Shown piece after piece: positions 10,600 to 22,209 of a DNA stretch of 64,000 bases. The first letter of the stretch is position 1. Each line of letters begins with the position of its first letter. Origin of the DNA: Mytilus trossulus (lineage: Eukaryota > Mollusca > Bivalvia > Mytilida > Mytilidae); the NCBI RefSeq assembly GCF_036588685.1, contig NC_086386.1, positions 22,836,931 to 22,900,930 on the forward strand, in the 5' to 3' direction. Below the pieces are notes generated by a model. The model did no database searches, had not been told where the DNA came from, and worked only from the letters and a program-made list of their open reading frames with translations. Position numbers and translations under genes: made by a program.

Positions 10600-11124
10600 A
10601 AATTCAAAGCTTATTAAAAGGATAATTCAAAACAATAAAGTTGTATTGCAACAAGCATTGCAGGACCTTGACTTTGAACAATACATTAAAAACCTCTGAC
10701 ACGTGACTTTTCCCACTCGCCTTATAATTACAGCCCCTTTGGTCATGTTATAACTGGGGATCTAAACATAATTCAACATGAAAATTTCCGGAAGGTGATT
10801 TCTCATGGTCCTAAATTTAGAGAACCCCAACACATTAATTGGAACCATTACTTCAAAATAATTATGGATTCCATTGAGGACTATGCCAGAGCAGAGGCTA
10901 AGCGAGAAAAAATTGAACTGGACTCTTTGTCAGAATGGGTTAAAACTATCAGGTCTCTGATAAAACGTCGCATTCACAAGTTACAGAACGATCGACCGAA
11001 GTCCGTTTTCAGAGACAAAGAGGCCATGAAATGTCTATCATCTCCTCTTGATAAGTATGTTGGTGTTCCTCCGGACAAAGCTGCAAATAATATTGTCTTT
11101 GTATGTAAATCGTATTACACATAA
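10600..11124 (+). pseudogene. Penelope-like retroelement fragment (region before the reverse transcriptase core)
   Basis: The frame read through 10741-11124 contains GHVITGDLNII, then a Lys/Arg-rich stretch KTIRSLIKRRIHKL, then DKYVGVPPDKAANNIVFVCK. This order, especially the VP-DKA-NNIVFVCK segment, is what I know from the region just N-terminal to the RT core in Penelope-like elements. The frame ends at TAA 11122-11124 and no RT catalytic motif follows, so this is a decayed fragment. A 71-codon frame just upstream (10292-10507) could belong to it, but I cannot assign it. Confidence 0.6.
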
Positions 11125-11185
11125 AATGTATGCTTATGGTTCTGGTCTCGCTCTGGTTTTAGATCTTAAAATTAAGTGGATTATA

Positions 11186-11465
11186 TAAAATTGAGAAAGG
11201 AAATGGTGAATATGTCAAAGCGACAACCACCCGACCATAGAGCAGACAACAGCCGAAGGCAACCAATGGGTCTTCAATGTAGCGAGAATTCCCGCACCCG
11301 TAGGTGTCCTTCAGCTGGCCCCTAAAAATATGCATAATAGTACAGTGATAATGGACGTCATACTAAACTCCGAATTATACACAAGAAACTAAAATTTAAA
11401 ATCATACAAGACTAACAAAGGCCAGAGGCTCCTGACTTTGGACAGGTTATATACATATTGGATTA
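11186..11465 (-). mobile_element. R1 retroelement tail, short copy
   Basis: It starts with the fixed R1 end ATAAAATTGAGAAAGGAAAT and runs to GGCTCCTGACTTTGGACAGG, then stops matching near 11465. Longer copies lie at 25482-26425 and 27478-28355 and a diverged one at 56506-56740. The element is interpreted as minus-oriented because its ORF end reads on that strand in the longer copies. Confidence 0.65.
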
Positions 11466-12344
11466 AAAACAATAGTGTTTAGTTTTTTTTTAGTATGATT
11501 GTTTTTTTTAGCGAGGATTTTTAATAGAGTAGAAATCGGTTTTTATTAATTGCGTTTTTCTTTTTGCAAGTTTTCTTTTTATCGTTAATTTTCAATATTA
11601 TTATGTTGAAATAAAGCTATATTTTCGTCTGCTTAGATTAGTTAAAGATAACAGTATTTTTTAAAGAACTTATTACTGTGTAGAAGGTTAATTGTTATAT
11701 TTATCTTAACGGGATTCCTAAAATTTATGACACCTTCAGTGGGTTAGTCTAGTCAATCAAAGTTCAAATAATAGTCATCTGCACGTGAAGCTGTTGCGAT
11801 TTCATTATATTACCTTGTTTTGATCATCTCTGGGAATCAGGTTAAATAAGTGTGAAATTTTATGTCTAATGTTCAGACGTAAACAGATCATTCGATAAAT
11901 AAACATAAAAAAAGTGTAAGAAATTTTGATACGAAATGATTGTATATATTGTAAACATTAATTTGGATTAATACGTATTTATTAGCAAACATTCGTTAGT
12001 TAAGGATATAATAATTCTAATGGTATAACATTATCGTCGAACTCCCAAATTCCAAATTGTCGAACTTTATATGAACAATTCATTCCACTGCACATATCAA
12101 ATCGTTTCCGCAAAACATATCTATGATTTTCGGAATTATTTGTGTCTTTCAATTATAAAAAAGCAAATTGTTATAAATTACTTTCCTCATAATGCGTCCT
12201 TTAATGGAAATAACAATATCGTATCTTATAAGATACAACAAAATATGAAAAAAATCGACAATCTAGGGCAGCTTGCTCACATTTTTCTTGGTAGACTGAG
12301 GCACATATAAAACAAACGTTTCTCATCAACATTTCTATTCTTAT
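11466..12344. other. AT-rich gap, nothing recognised
   Basis: No coding or repeat signature identified. Confidence 0.4.
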
Positions 12345-12780
12345 GGGAAAACGGTAGTATTTAATTTTCCCAGCATTAGGTTGGCCTTTTGTGTACCCAA
12401 GACAGGTGAAGGAAGTCAAATTAGGAGCGCTGTGATTGGATGTAGGGTACAATATATTTTTTTATTTATCTATGAATAACTGCAGTGTGTAAATTTATAA
12501 AATAAATTTTAAAACCTATTGAAATATTTTCTAGAGAATTATTCGAAAAGGCTTACAAAATTTCAAAAATTTGGTGCAAAATGACGGTGGGCATGGATAA
12601 CATAAACTAGCTCCGTTGGAAATTGGTCATGATACTATTTGGCTTTAATTTTTAGAATACAATAATAAGTTTGTAACACCACACATAACTGTTTTGTCTA
12701 GGTTTTTATTATAAAAACTGGTAAATTTAGAAAATGTTAGTATTTTCGCCTATGGCAGAATAAATAGTGCCGTTTTCCCT
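12345..12780. mobile_element. 435-bp TIR element (GGGAAAACGG termini), left copy
   Basis: It starts GGGAAAACGGTAGTATTTAA and ends GCCGTTTTCCC, giving at least 10-bp inverted termini. A near-identical copy in the same orientation lies at 20221-20655, with only a few visible substitutions. No transposase is encoded, so it is MITE-like. The flanking bases do not give an unambiguous target duplication. Confidence 0.75.
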
Positions 12781-13222
12781 ATACTCAAGATAGCAAGGGA
12801 AATCAAAATCAATCAGACTTCAGTCATATTATACTATTTTGAAGCATTTGATAAGAACATTTGATTTTTATCACAAAGAATAGAGATTTTTATCTGAGAA
12901 CAGTACTGTGTTGAGAAAAGTGCTGAGTCATCATAATAAGTCAAATTGGTGGGTACTGATATAAAACTTTATTCTAGGGTGTCAATATTGTATATATTGT
13001 ATAAACTGCACCAAACTATTGTTCTTTTGTATTTGTTTTCACCTTTCGCAATGATTAATTCAATTCGAAAACCAAGAATTCAAGTTGCGACAAATATTTT
13101 GAACTGAAATATTTGCCTTTTTTGCTGTGGAATTCCCTAAATGTTTCAATTGGGTATTTCCCTTGACACAATATATTTAAATTGGATATTATCTGGTTAA
13201 GTTTGTACTGCTTATATAACGG
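12781..13222. other. Spacer between TIR element and satellite
   Basis: Unique-looking AT-rich sequence. Nothing recognised. Confidence 0.4.
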
Positions 13223-16200
13223 TTGCTGTTACAAAATATTAGAAATTATTATAAATTAAGGAATGTATCTCCCTCATGCAAAGCTCTAATTCCCTTCACG
13301 AATTTGGTTATACTTTTTGGACCTTTTGGATTATAGCTCTTCATCTTTTATATATGCTTTGGATTTCAAATATTTTGGCCACGAGCATCACTGAAGAGAC
13401 ATGTATTGTCGAAATGCGCATCTGGTGCAACAAAATTGGTACCGTTGATTTTATTACTACCACTGGGTCGATGCCTCTGCTGGTGGACTATTAGTCCCCG
13501 AGGGTATCACCAGCCCAGTAGCCAGTACTTCGGTACTGGCATGAAAATACGGATTTTTTTGTGTTATTAAAATTTGCTGTTACAAAATATTAGAAATTAT
13601 TATAAATTAAGGAATGTATCTCCCTCATGCAAAGCTCTAATTCCTTTCACGAATTTGGTTATACTTTTTGGACCTTTTGGATTATAGCTCTTCATCTTTT
13701 ATATATGCTTTGGATTTCAAATATTTTGGCCACGAGCATCACTGAAGAGACATATATTGTCGAAATGCGCATCTGGTGCAACAAAATTGGTACCGTTGAT
13801 TTTATTACTACCACTGGGTCGATGCCTCTGCTGATGGACTATTAGTCCCCGAGGGTATCACCAGCCCAGTAACCAGTACTTCGGTACTGGCATGAAAATA
13901 CGGATTTTTTTGTGTTATTAAAATTTGCTGTTACAAAATATTAGAAATTATTATAAATTAAGGAATGTATCTCCCTCATGCAAAGCTCTAATTCCTTTCA
14001 CGAATGTGGTTATACTTTTTGGACCTTTTGGATTATAGCTCTTCATCTTTTATATATGCTTTGGATTTCAAATATTTTGGCCACGAGCATCACTGAAGAG
14101 ACATGTATTGTCGAAATGCGCATCTGGTGCAACAAAATTGGTACCGTTGATTTTATTACTACCACTGGGTCGATGCCTCTGCTGGTGGACTATTAGTCCC
14201 CGAGGGTATCACCAGCCTAGTAGCCAGTACTTCGGTACTGGCATGAAAATACGGATTTTTTTGTGTTATTAAAATTTGCTGTTACAAAATATTAGAAATT
14301 ATTATAAATTAAGGAATGTATCTCCCTCATGCAAAGCTCTAATTCCTTTCACGAATTTGGTTATACTTTTTGGACCTTTTGGATTATAGCTCTTCATCTT
14401 TTATATATGCTTTGGATTTCAAATATTTTGGCCACGAGCATCACTGAAGAGACATGTATTGTCGAAATGCGCATCTGGTGCAACAAAATTGGTACCGTTG
14501 ATTTTATTACTACCACTGGGTCGATGCCTCTGCTGGTGGACTATTAGTCCCCGAGGGTATCACCAGCCCAGTAGCCAGTACTTCGGTACTGGCATGAAAA
14601 TACGGATTTTTTTGTGTTATTAAAATTTGCTGTTACAAAATATTAGAAATTATTATAAATTAAGGAATGTATCTCCCTCATGCAAAGCTCTAATTCCTTT
14701 CACGAATTTGGTTATACTTTTTGGACCTTTTGGATTATAGCTCTTCATCTTTTATATATGCTTTGGATTTCAAATATTTTGGCCACGAGCATCACTGAAG
14801 AGACATGTATTGTCGAAATGCGCATCTGGTGCAACAAAATTGGTACCGTTGATTTTATTACTACCACTGGGTCGATGCCTCTGCTGGTGGACTATTAGTC
14901 CCCGAGGGTATCACCAGCCCAGTAACCAGTACTTCGGTACTGGCATGAAAATACGGATTTTTTTGTGTTATTAAAATTTGCTGTTACAAAATATTAGAAA
15001 TTATTATAAATTAAGGAATGTATCTCCCTCATGCAAAGCTCTAATTCCTTTCACGAATGTGGTTATACTTTTTGGACCTTTTGGATTATAGCTCTTCATC
15101 TTTTATATATGCTTTGGATTTCAAATATTTTGGCCACGAGCATCACTGAAGAGACATGTATTGTCGAAATGCGCATCTGGTGCAACAAAATTGGTACCGT
15201 TGATTTTATTACTACCACTGGGTCGATGCCTCTGCTGGTGGACTATTAGTCCCCGAGGGTATCACCAGCCCAGTAGCCAGTACTTCGGTACTGGCATGAA
15301 AATACGGATTTTTTTGTGTTATTAAAATTTGCTGTTACAAAATATTAGAAATTATTATAAATTAAGGAATGTATCTCCCTCATGCAAAGCTCTAATTCCT
15401 TTCACGAATTTGGTTATACTTTTTGGACCTTTTGGATTATAGCTCTTCATCTTTTATATATGCTTTGGATTTCAAATATTTTGGCCACGAGCATCACTGA
15501 AGAGACATGTATTGTCGAAATGCGCATCTGGTGCAACAAAATTGGTACCGTTGATTTTATTACTACCACTGGTTCGATGCCTCTGCTGGTGGACTATTAG
15601 TCCCCGAGGGTATCACCAGCCCAGTAGCCAGTACTTCGGTACTGGCATGAAAATACGGATTTTTTTGTGTTATTAAAATTTGCTGTTACAAAATATTAGA
15701 AATTATTATAAATTAAGGAATGTATCTCCCTCATGCAAAGCTCTAATTCCTTTCACGAATTTGGTTATACTTTTTGGACCTTTTGGATTATAGCTCTTCA
15801 TCTTTTATATATGCTTTGGATTTCAAATATTTTGGCCACGAGCATCACTGAAGAGACATGTATTGTCGAAATGCGCATCTGGTGCAACAAAATTGGTACC
15901 GTTGATTTTATTACTACCACTGGGTCGATGCCTCTGCTGGTGGACTATTAGTCCCCGAGGGTATCACCAGCCCAGTAGCCAGTACTTCGGTACTGGCATG
16001 AAAATACGGATTTTTTTGTGTTATTAAAATTTGCTGTTACAAAATATTAGAAATTATTATAAATTAAGGAATGTATCTCCCTCATGCAAAGCTCTAATTC
16101 CTTTCACGAATTTGGTTATACTTTTTGGACCTTTTGGATTATAGCTCTTCATCTTTTATATATGCTTTAGATTTCAAATATTTTGGCCACGAGCATCACT

Positions 16201-19200
16201 GAAGAGACATGTATTGTCGAAATGCGCATCTGGTGCAACAAAATTGGTACCGTTGATTTTATTACTACCACTGGGTCGATGCCTCTGCTGGTGGACTATT
16301 AGTCCCCGAGGGTATCACCAGCCCAGTAGCCAGTACTTCGGTACTGGCATGAAAATACGGATTTTTTTGTGTTATTAAAATTTGCTGTTACAAAATATTA
16401 GAAATTATTATAAATTAAGGAATGTATCTCCCTCATGCAAAGCTCTAATTCCTTTCACGAATTTGGTTATACTTTTTGGACCTTTTGGATTATAGCTCTT
16501 CATCTTTTATATATGCTTTGGATTTCAAATATTTTGGCCACGAGCATCACTGAAGAGACATGTATTGTCGAAATGCGCATCTGGTGCAACAAAATTGGTA
16601 CCGTTGATTTTATTACTACCACTGGGTCGATGCCTCTGCCGGTTGACTATTAGTCCCCGAGGGTATCACCAGCCCAGTAGCCAGTACTTCGGTACTGGCA
16701 TGAAAATACGGATTTTTTTGTGTTATTAAAATTTGCTGTTACAAAATATTAGAAATTATTATAAATTAAGGAATGTATCTCCCTCATGGAAAGCTCTAAT
16801 TCCTTTCACGAATTTGGTTATACTTTTTGGACCTTTTGGATTATAGCTCTTCATCTTTTATATATGCTTTGGATTTCAAATATTTTGGCCACGAGCATCA
16901 CTGAAGAGACATATATTGTCGAAATGCGCATCTGGTGCAACAAAATTGGTACCGTTGATTTTATTACTACCACTGGGTCGATGCCTCTGCTGGTGGACTA
17001 TTAATCCCCGAGGGTATCACCAGCCCAGTAGCCAGTACTTCGGTACTGGCATGAAAATACGGATTTGTTTGTGTTATTAAAATTTGCTGTTACAAAATAT
17101 TAGAAATTATTATAAATTAAGGAATGTATCTCCCTCATGCAAAGCTCTAATTCCTTTCACGAATTTGGTTATACTTTTTGGATCTTTTGGATTATAGCTC
17201 TTCATCTTTTATATATGCTTTGGATTTCAAATATTTTGGCCACGAGCATCACTGAAGAGACATGTATTGTCGAAATGCGCATCTGGTGCAACAAAATTGG
17301 TACCGTTGATTTTATTACTACCACTGGGTCGATGCCTCTGCTGGTGGACTATTAGTCCCCGAGAGTATCACCAGCCCAGTAGCCAGTACTTCGGTACTGG
17401 CATGAAAATACGGATTTTTTTGTGTTATTAAAATTTGCTGTTACAAAATATTAGAAATTATTATAAATTAAGGAATGTATCTCCCTCATGCAAAGCTCTA
17501 ATTCCTTTCACGAATTTGGTTATACTTTTTGGACCTTTTGGATTATAGCTCTTCATCTTTTATATATGCTTTGGATTTCAAATATTTTGGCCACGAGCAT
17601 CACTGAAGAGACATGTATTGTCGAAATGCGCATCTGGTGCAACAAAATTGGTACCGTTGATTTTATTACTACCACTGGGTCGATGCCTCTGCTGGTGAAC
17701 TATTAGTCCCCGAGGGTATCACCAGCCCAGTAGCCAGTACATCGGTACTGGCATGAAAATACGGATTTTTTTGTGTTATTAAAATTTGCTGTTACAAAAT
17801 ATTAGAAATTATTATAAATTAAGGAATGTATCTCCCTCATGCAAAGCTCTAATTCTTTTCACGAATTTGGTTATACTTTTTGGACCTTTTGGATTATAGC
17901 TCTTCATCTTTTATATATGCTTTGGATTTCAAATATTTTGGCCACGAGCATCACTGAAGAGACATGTATTGTCGAAATGCGCATCTGGTGCAACAAAATT
18001 GGTACCGTTGATTTTATTACTACCACTGGGTCGATGCCTCTGCTGGTGGACTATTAGTCCCCGAGGGTATCACCAGCCCAGTAGCCAGTACTTCGGTACT
18101 GGCATGAAAATACGGATTTTTTTGTGTTATTAAAATTTGCTGTTACAAAATATTAGAAATTATTATAAATTAAGGAATGTATCTCCCTCATGCAAAGCTC
18201 TAATTCCTTTCACGAATTTGGTTATACTTTTTGGACCTTTTGGATTATAGCTCTTCATCTTTTATATATGCTTTGGATTTCAAATATTTTGGCCACGAGC
18301 ATCACTGAAGAGACATGTATTGTCGAAATGCGCATCTGGTGCAACAAAATTGGTACCGTTGATTTTATTACTACCACTGGGTCGATGCCTCTGCTGGTGG
18401 ACTATTAGTCCCCGAGGGTATCACCAGCCCAGTAGCCAGTACTTCGGTACTGGCATGAAAATACGGATTTTTTTGTGTTATTAAAATTTGCTGTTACAAA
18501 ATATTAGAAATTATTATAAATTAAGGAATGTATCTCCCTCATGCAAAGCTCTAATTCCTTTCACGAATTTGGTTATACTTTTTGGACCTTTTGGATTATA
18601 GCTCTTCATCTTTTATATATGCTTTGGATTTCAAATATTTTGGCCACGAGCATCACTGAAGAGACATGTATTGTCGAAATGCGCATCTGGTGCAACAAAA
18701 TTGGTACCGTTGATTTTATTACTACCACTGGGTCGATGCCTCTGCTGGTGGACTATTAGTCCCCGAGGGTATCACCAGCCCAGTAGCCAGTACTTCGGTA
18801 CTGGCATGAAAATACGGATTTTTTTGTGTTATTAAAATTTGCTGTTACAAAATATTAGAAATTATTATAAATTAAGGAATGTATCTCCCTCATGCAAAGC
18901 TCTAATTCCTTTCACGAATTTGGTTATACTTTTTGGACCTTTTGGATTATAGCTCTTCATCTTTTATATATGCTTTGGATTTCAAATATTTTGGCCACGA
19001 GCATCACTGAAGAGACATGTATTGTCGAAATGCGCATCTGGTGCAACAAAATTGGTACCGTTGATTTTATTACTACCACTGGGTCGATGCCTCTGCTGGT
19101 GGACTATTAGTCCCCGAGGGTATCACCAGCCCAGTAGCCAGTACTTCGGTACTGGCATGAAAATACGGATTGTTTTGTGTTATTAAAATTTGCTGTTACA

Positions 19201-19423
19201 AAATATTAGAAATTATTATAAATTAAGGAATGTATCTCCCTCATGCAAAGCTCTAATTCCTTTCACGAATTTGGTTATACTTTTTGGACCTTTTGGATTA
19301 TAGTTCTTCATCTTTTATATATGCTTTGGATTTCAAATATTTTGGCCACGAGCATCACTGAAGAGACATGTATTGTCGAAATGCGCATCTGGTGCAACAA
19401 AATTGGTACCGTTGATTTTATTA
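13223..19423 (+). repeat. Satellite array, 17.7 units of 351 bp
   Basis: The unit opens TTGCTGTTACAAAATATTAG and recurs at exactly 351-bp spacing from about 13223 to 19423, the last unit being cut inside GTTGATTTTATTA. Units differ by only a few substitutions each. Because 351 is a multiple of three, every unit shows the same 72-codon open frame in one phase. In unit 9 a TGG becomes TAG (near 16169), so the frame is not strictly kept. Each unit carries a hairpin GCCAGTAC-TTCG-GTACTGGC. The unit aligns throughout with the dispersed R3 repeat (opposite strand at 6.8, 9.3 and 38.1 kb, same strand at 32.2 kb), so it is an amplified R3 relative. I do not consider the 72-codon frames genes. Confidence 0.97.
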
Positions 19424-20220
19424 TATAGTAAGGCAGTATTTGGTCATACTAGAAGCATTTTCACTCTTAGAATTGCTCATCTAAGAAAAAAAGAGGCCCA
19501 CTTGAGGCTAAATTTAGATAGAATTTATACTCTCCTGTGTAAAGAATTGCTCACATTGTTGGCAATTCATGCAGCAAATATTTCAATAGTGCTTCATTTT
19601 GTAGTTTCTATCTTTTATTATATCAGGCATATATAATTTGTCATTTTGTACTGTTTGAAAGGACTTTTGTTGGAATTTAATACTCCCAAGGGACACAATT
19701 CAGCTTTTTCATAGATTAATACTGGCAACAAAGGCAACTTTACAGCTGAGTATTTTGCAGATTTAATGTTTTAAGTGTCTAATATCCTTGTTTTTATCAT
19801 CTCAAGAGAGAATAATGGATTTTATAACCAGCTCTGAAATTTTGAACCACAATATGGCATATACTAAAGCATGGACTGGATATTAGTATGACAAATCTTG
19901 AATTTGTGCTTATGTTGTAAATTTTGGATAAAATGTATACAAATTGAATGGAACTGTCATTTTTATCTGTTTAAATGGAAATGTTTATTATTCTTTTTAG
20001 ATACGATAAGATATAGTTGGATACAGGTTGTTTGTTAAGCCTTATCTGAAAGAAGTAGAGAAAGAGGTAAATCAGCATTTAGGGGTGGGGACATAAAATT
20101 ATCCATGTTTCTTTAAGTAATGGGACATACAAGTATTAGTTATAGTCAAGTTTTCCACAATATCCCAGTATTGCATTGATGGTGTTATAAAAATAATTTA
20201 TAGCTTTGTGCCACAGTATA
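19424..20220. other. Spacer between satellite and right TIR element
   Basis: No gene recognised. An 87-codon frame (19373-19636) begins in the truncated last satellite unit and has no recognisable domain. Confidence 0.4.
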
Positions 20221-20655
20221 GGGAAAACGGTAGTATTTAATTTTCCCAGCATTAGGTTGGCCTTTTGTGTACCCAAGACAGGTGAAGGAAGTCAAATTAG
20301 GAGCGCTGTGATTGGATGTAGGGTACAATATATTTTTTTATTTATCTATGAATAACTGCAGTGTGTAAATTTATAGAATAAATTTTAAAACCTATTGAAA
20401 TATTTTCTAGAGAATTATTCGAAAAGGCTTACAAAATTTCAAAAATTTGGTGCAAAATGACGGTGGGCATGGATAACATAAACTAGCTCCGTTGGAAATT
20501 GGTCATGATACTATTTGGCTTTAATTTTTAGAATACAATAATAAGGTTGTAACACCACACATAACTGTTTTGTCCAGGTTTTTATTATAAAAACTGGTAA
20601 ATTTAGAAAATGTTAGTATTTTCGCCTATGGCAGAATAAATAGTTCCGTTTTCCC
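20221..20655. mobile_element. 435-bp TIR element (GGGAAAACGG termini), right copy
   Basis: Same element and same orientation as 12345-12780, with GGGAAAACGG at the left and CCGTTTTCCC at the right end. The two copies bracket the satellite array and its flanking spacers. Confidence 0.75.
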
Positions 20656-21894
20656 TTATTCCTAATTCTCTAAATTCTAATTACAAAACAATATCCGGAG
20701 CAAAATATTGAAGAAACTATACAAAGAACAATAACTTTTATGAAATCTCACTGACCATGGCAATCTATAGGTTACAATAAAACAGTGATAAGACCATGTG
20801 TGTTATATCAATGCATAAGGAGAGTAGAACTTTTTTTATCTTTTAAATACAACAGAGATGGATTTAATAAAAATTAAGGTGTACATATGAAAGTCCTTTT
20901 TAATAAACAGTGCAAGGTTTTAAACAGTACCTCTGTATAATTTTGTATATATAATCACTGTTAATATGTACATGGGGGAATATTGAATAAAGTAATATTT
21001 TTTTTTGAAGTGGTCTCAATCTTTAATTATTGTCTTATTGACAGGGCAAACTCTCATGTAAATTATTTTCTCTTGTTAGATGATAGTCCCCTTACCTTAC
21101 TTAGGAACACATATACTGTTCCAGCCTTACCTCTCTATCTCTTTACATTCTTCAAAGGATAACCATAGTAATTTATTTGTACCTATTCTCCACCAAATGC
21201 AAGTGAATATACACATACATAGATAAATGTACAGAGGTGCTATTTAGAATTAAAAACTCGCCTATGTACACCTCACCGTAGTTTTATAAAATCCAATACT
21301 GCTGTATATAAATGATTAAAAAAAAGTTCCACTCACCTATACTGTAGAGTTACTAAAACACAACAGGTTCTGAACTTTACGGATAAATAAACATAATTAA
21401 TGTAATATAACTCGTTTCATAGAAAACAATTTCAGAACTAATTTTAAAAAGTAGAAATATGGGTGAGAAATAGTATCGAATAGTAAGTTTTCTACTTGGT
21501 AGCTACCCGCTCTTTTATTTCCTTTTATGCTGATATTGTTCAATAATGTCCCTTTTCCTGTTTCGATTGTAAAAAAGTCAATATCTTTTAAGTTGTATTG
21601 CGCACTATATCAATTAGTAGAAACAGTAGGCGTCTACAATCGTTTTCAATGGTCTTGACTGTATCTTCGGACCACTTCATCTCTTTATTGATTTTAGTTA
21701 TGTCCATAATGTTCTTGCATGGATAGATTTTCCTACTTCAAAAAGCAGTTCTCTTTTAGCTGGCACATGTTTGATAATATCAATAATCCGCGATATTTCT
21801 ATATAATCACAGAATTCACAGCTAACACAGGCATCTCCAGTTGACTCGCTGTATATTTTGTTTCTTAAAGGTGTATGATATCAGATATGTTCAT
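20656..21894. other. AT-rich intergenic DNA, nothing recognised
   Basis: No coding region, RNA gene or named repeat is supported. Confidence 0.4.
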
Positions 21895-22209
21895 TACGTC
21901 GTAACTACAATCCGCTTCCCTTTCATGAATGTGACCTACCGAATTAGACTATTTACCGGATTTGATATCACATAAGCAACACGACGGGTGCCACATATGG
22001 AGCAGGATCTGCTTACCTTTCCGGAGCACCTGAGATCACCCCTCGCTTTTGGTGGGGTTGGTGTTATATATTCTTTGGTTTTCTGTGTTGTTTCATGTGT
22101 GCTATTGTTTGTCTGTTTGTCTTTTTTATTTTTAGCCATGGCGTTGTCAGTTTGTTTTAGATTAATGAGTTTGACTGTCCCTTTAGGATCTTTCGTCCCT
22201 CTTTTTTAA
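21895..22209 (+). repeat. R5 dispersed repeat
   Basis: The block with GAATGTGACCTACCGAATTAG, ACACGACGGGTGCCACATAT, GAGCAGGATCTGCTTACC and the T-rich TTTTAGCCATGGCGTTGTCAG end is a repeat I associate with mussel genomes. A diverged relative lies at 43860-44090 (GAGCAGGAAGTGTTTACCCTTCCGGATCACTTGAG). The 73-codon frame inside is not treated as a gene. Confidence 0.55.

Noticed and set aside
13223-19423. CRISPR-like or prokaryotic repeat array
   Set aside because: Units of 351 bp are contiguous with no spacers, and the surrounding genes are animal, so this is a satellite.
13276-19428. Seventeen repeated 72-codon open frames, tempting as a tandem gene family
   Set aside because: They are one frame of a 351-bp satellite whose length is a multiple of three. 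No domain or start context is seen, one unit has a stop, and the unit matches a dispersed repeat.
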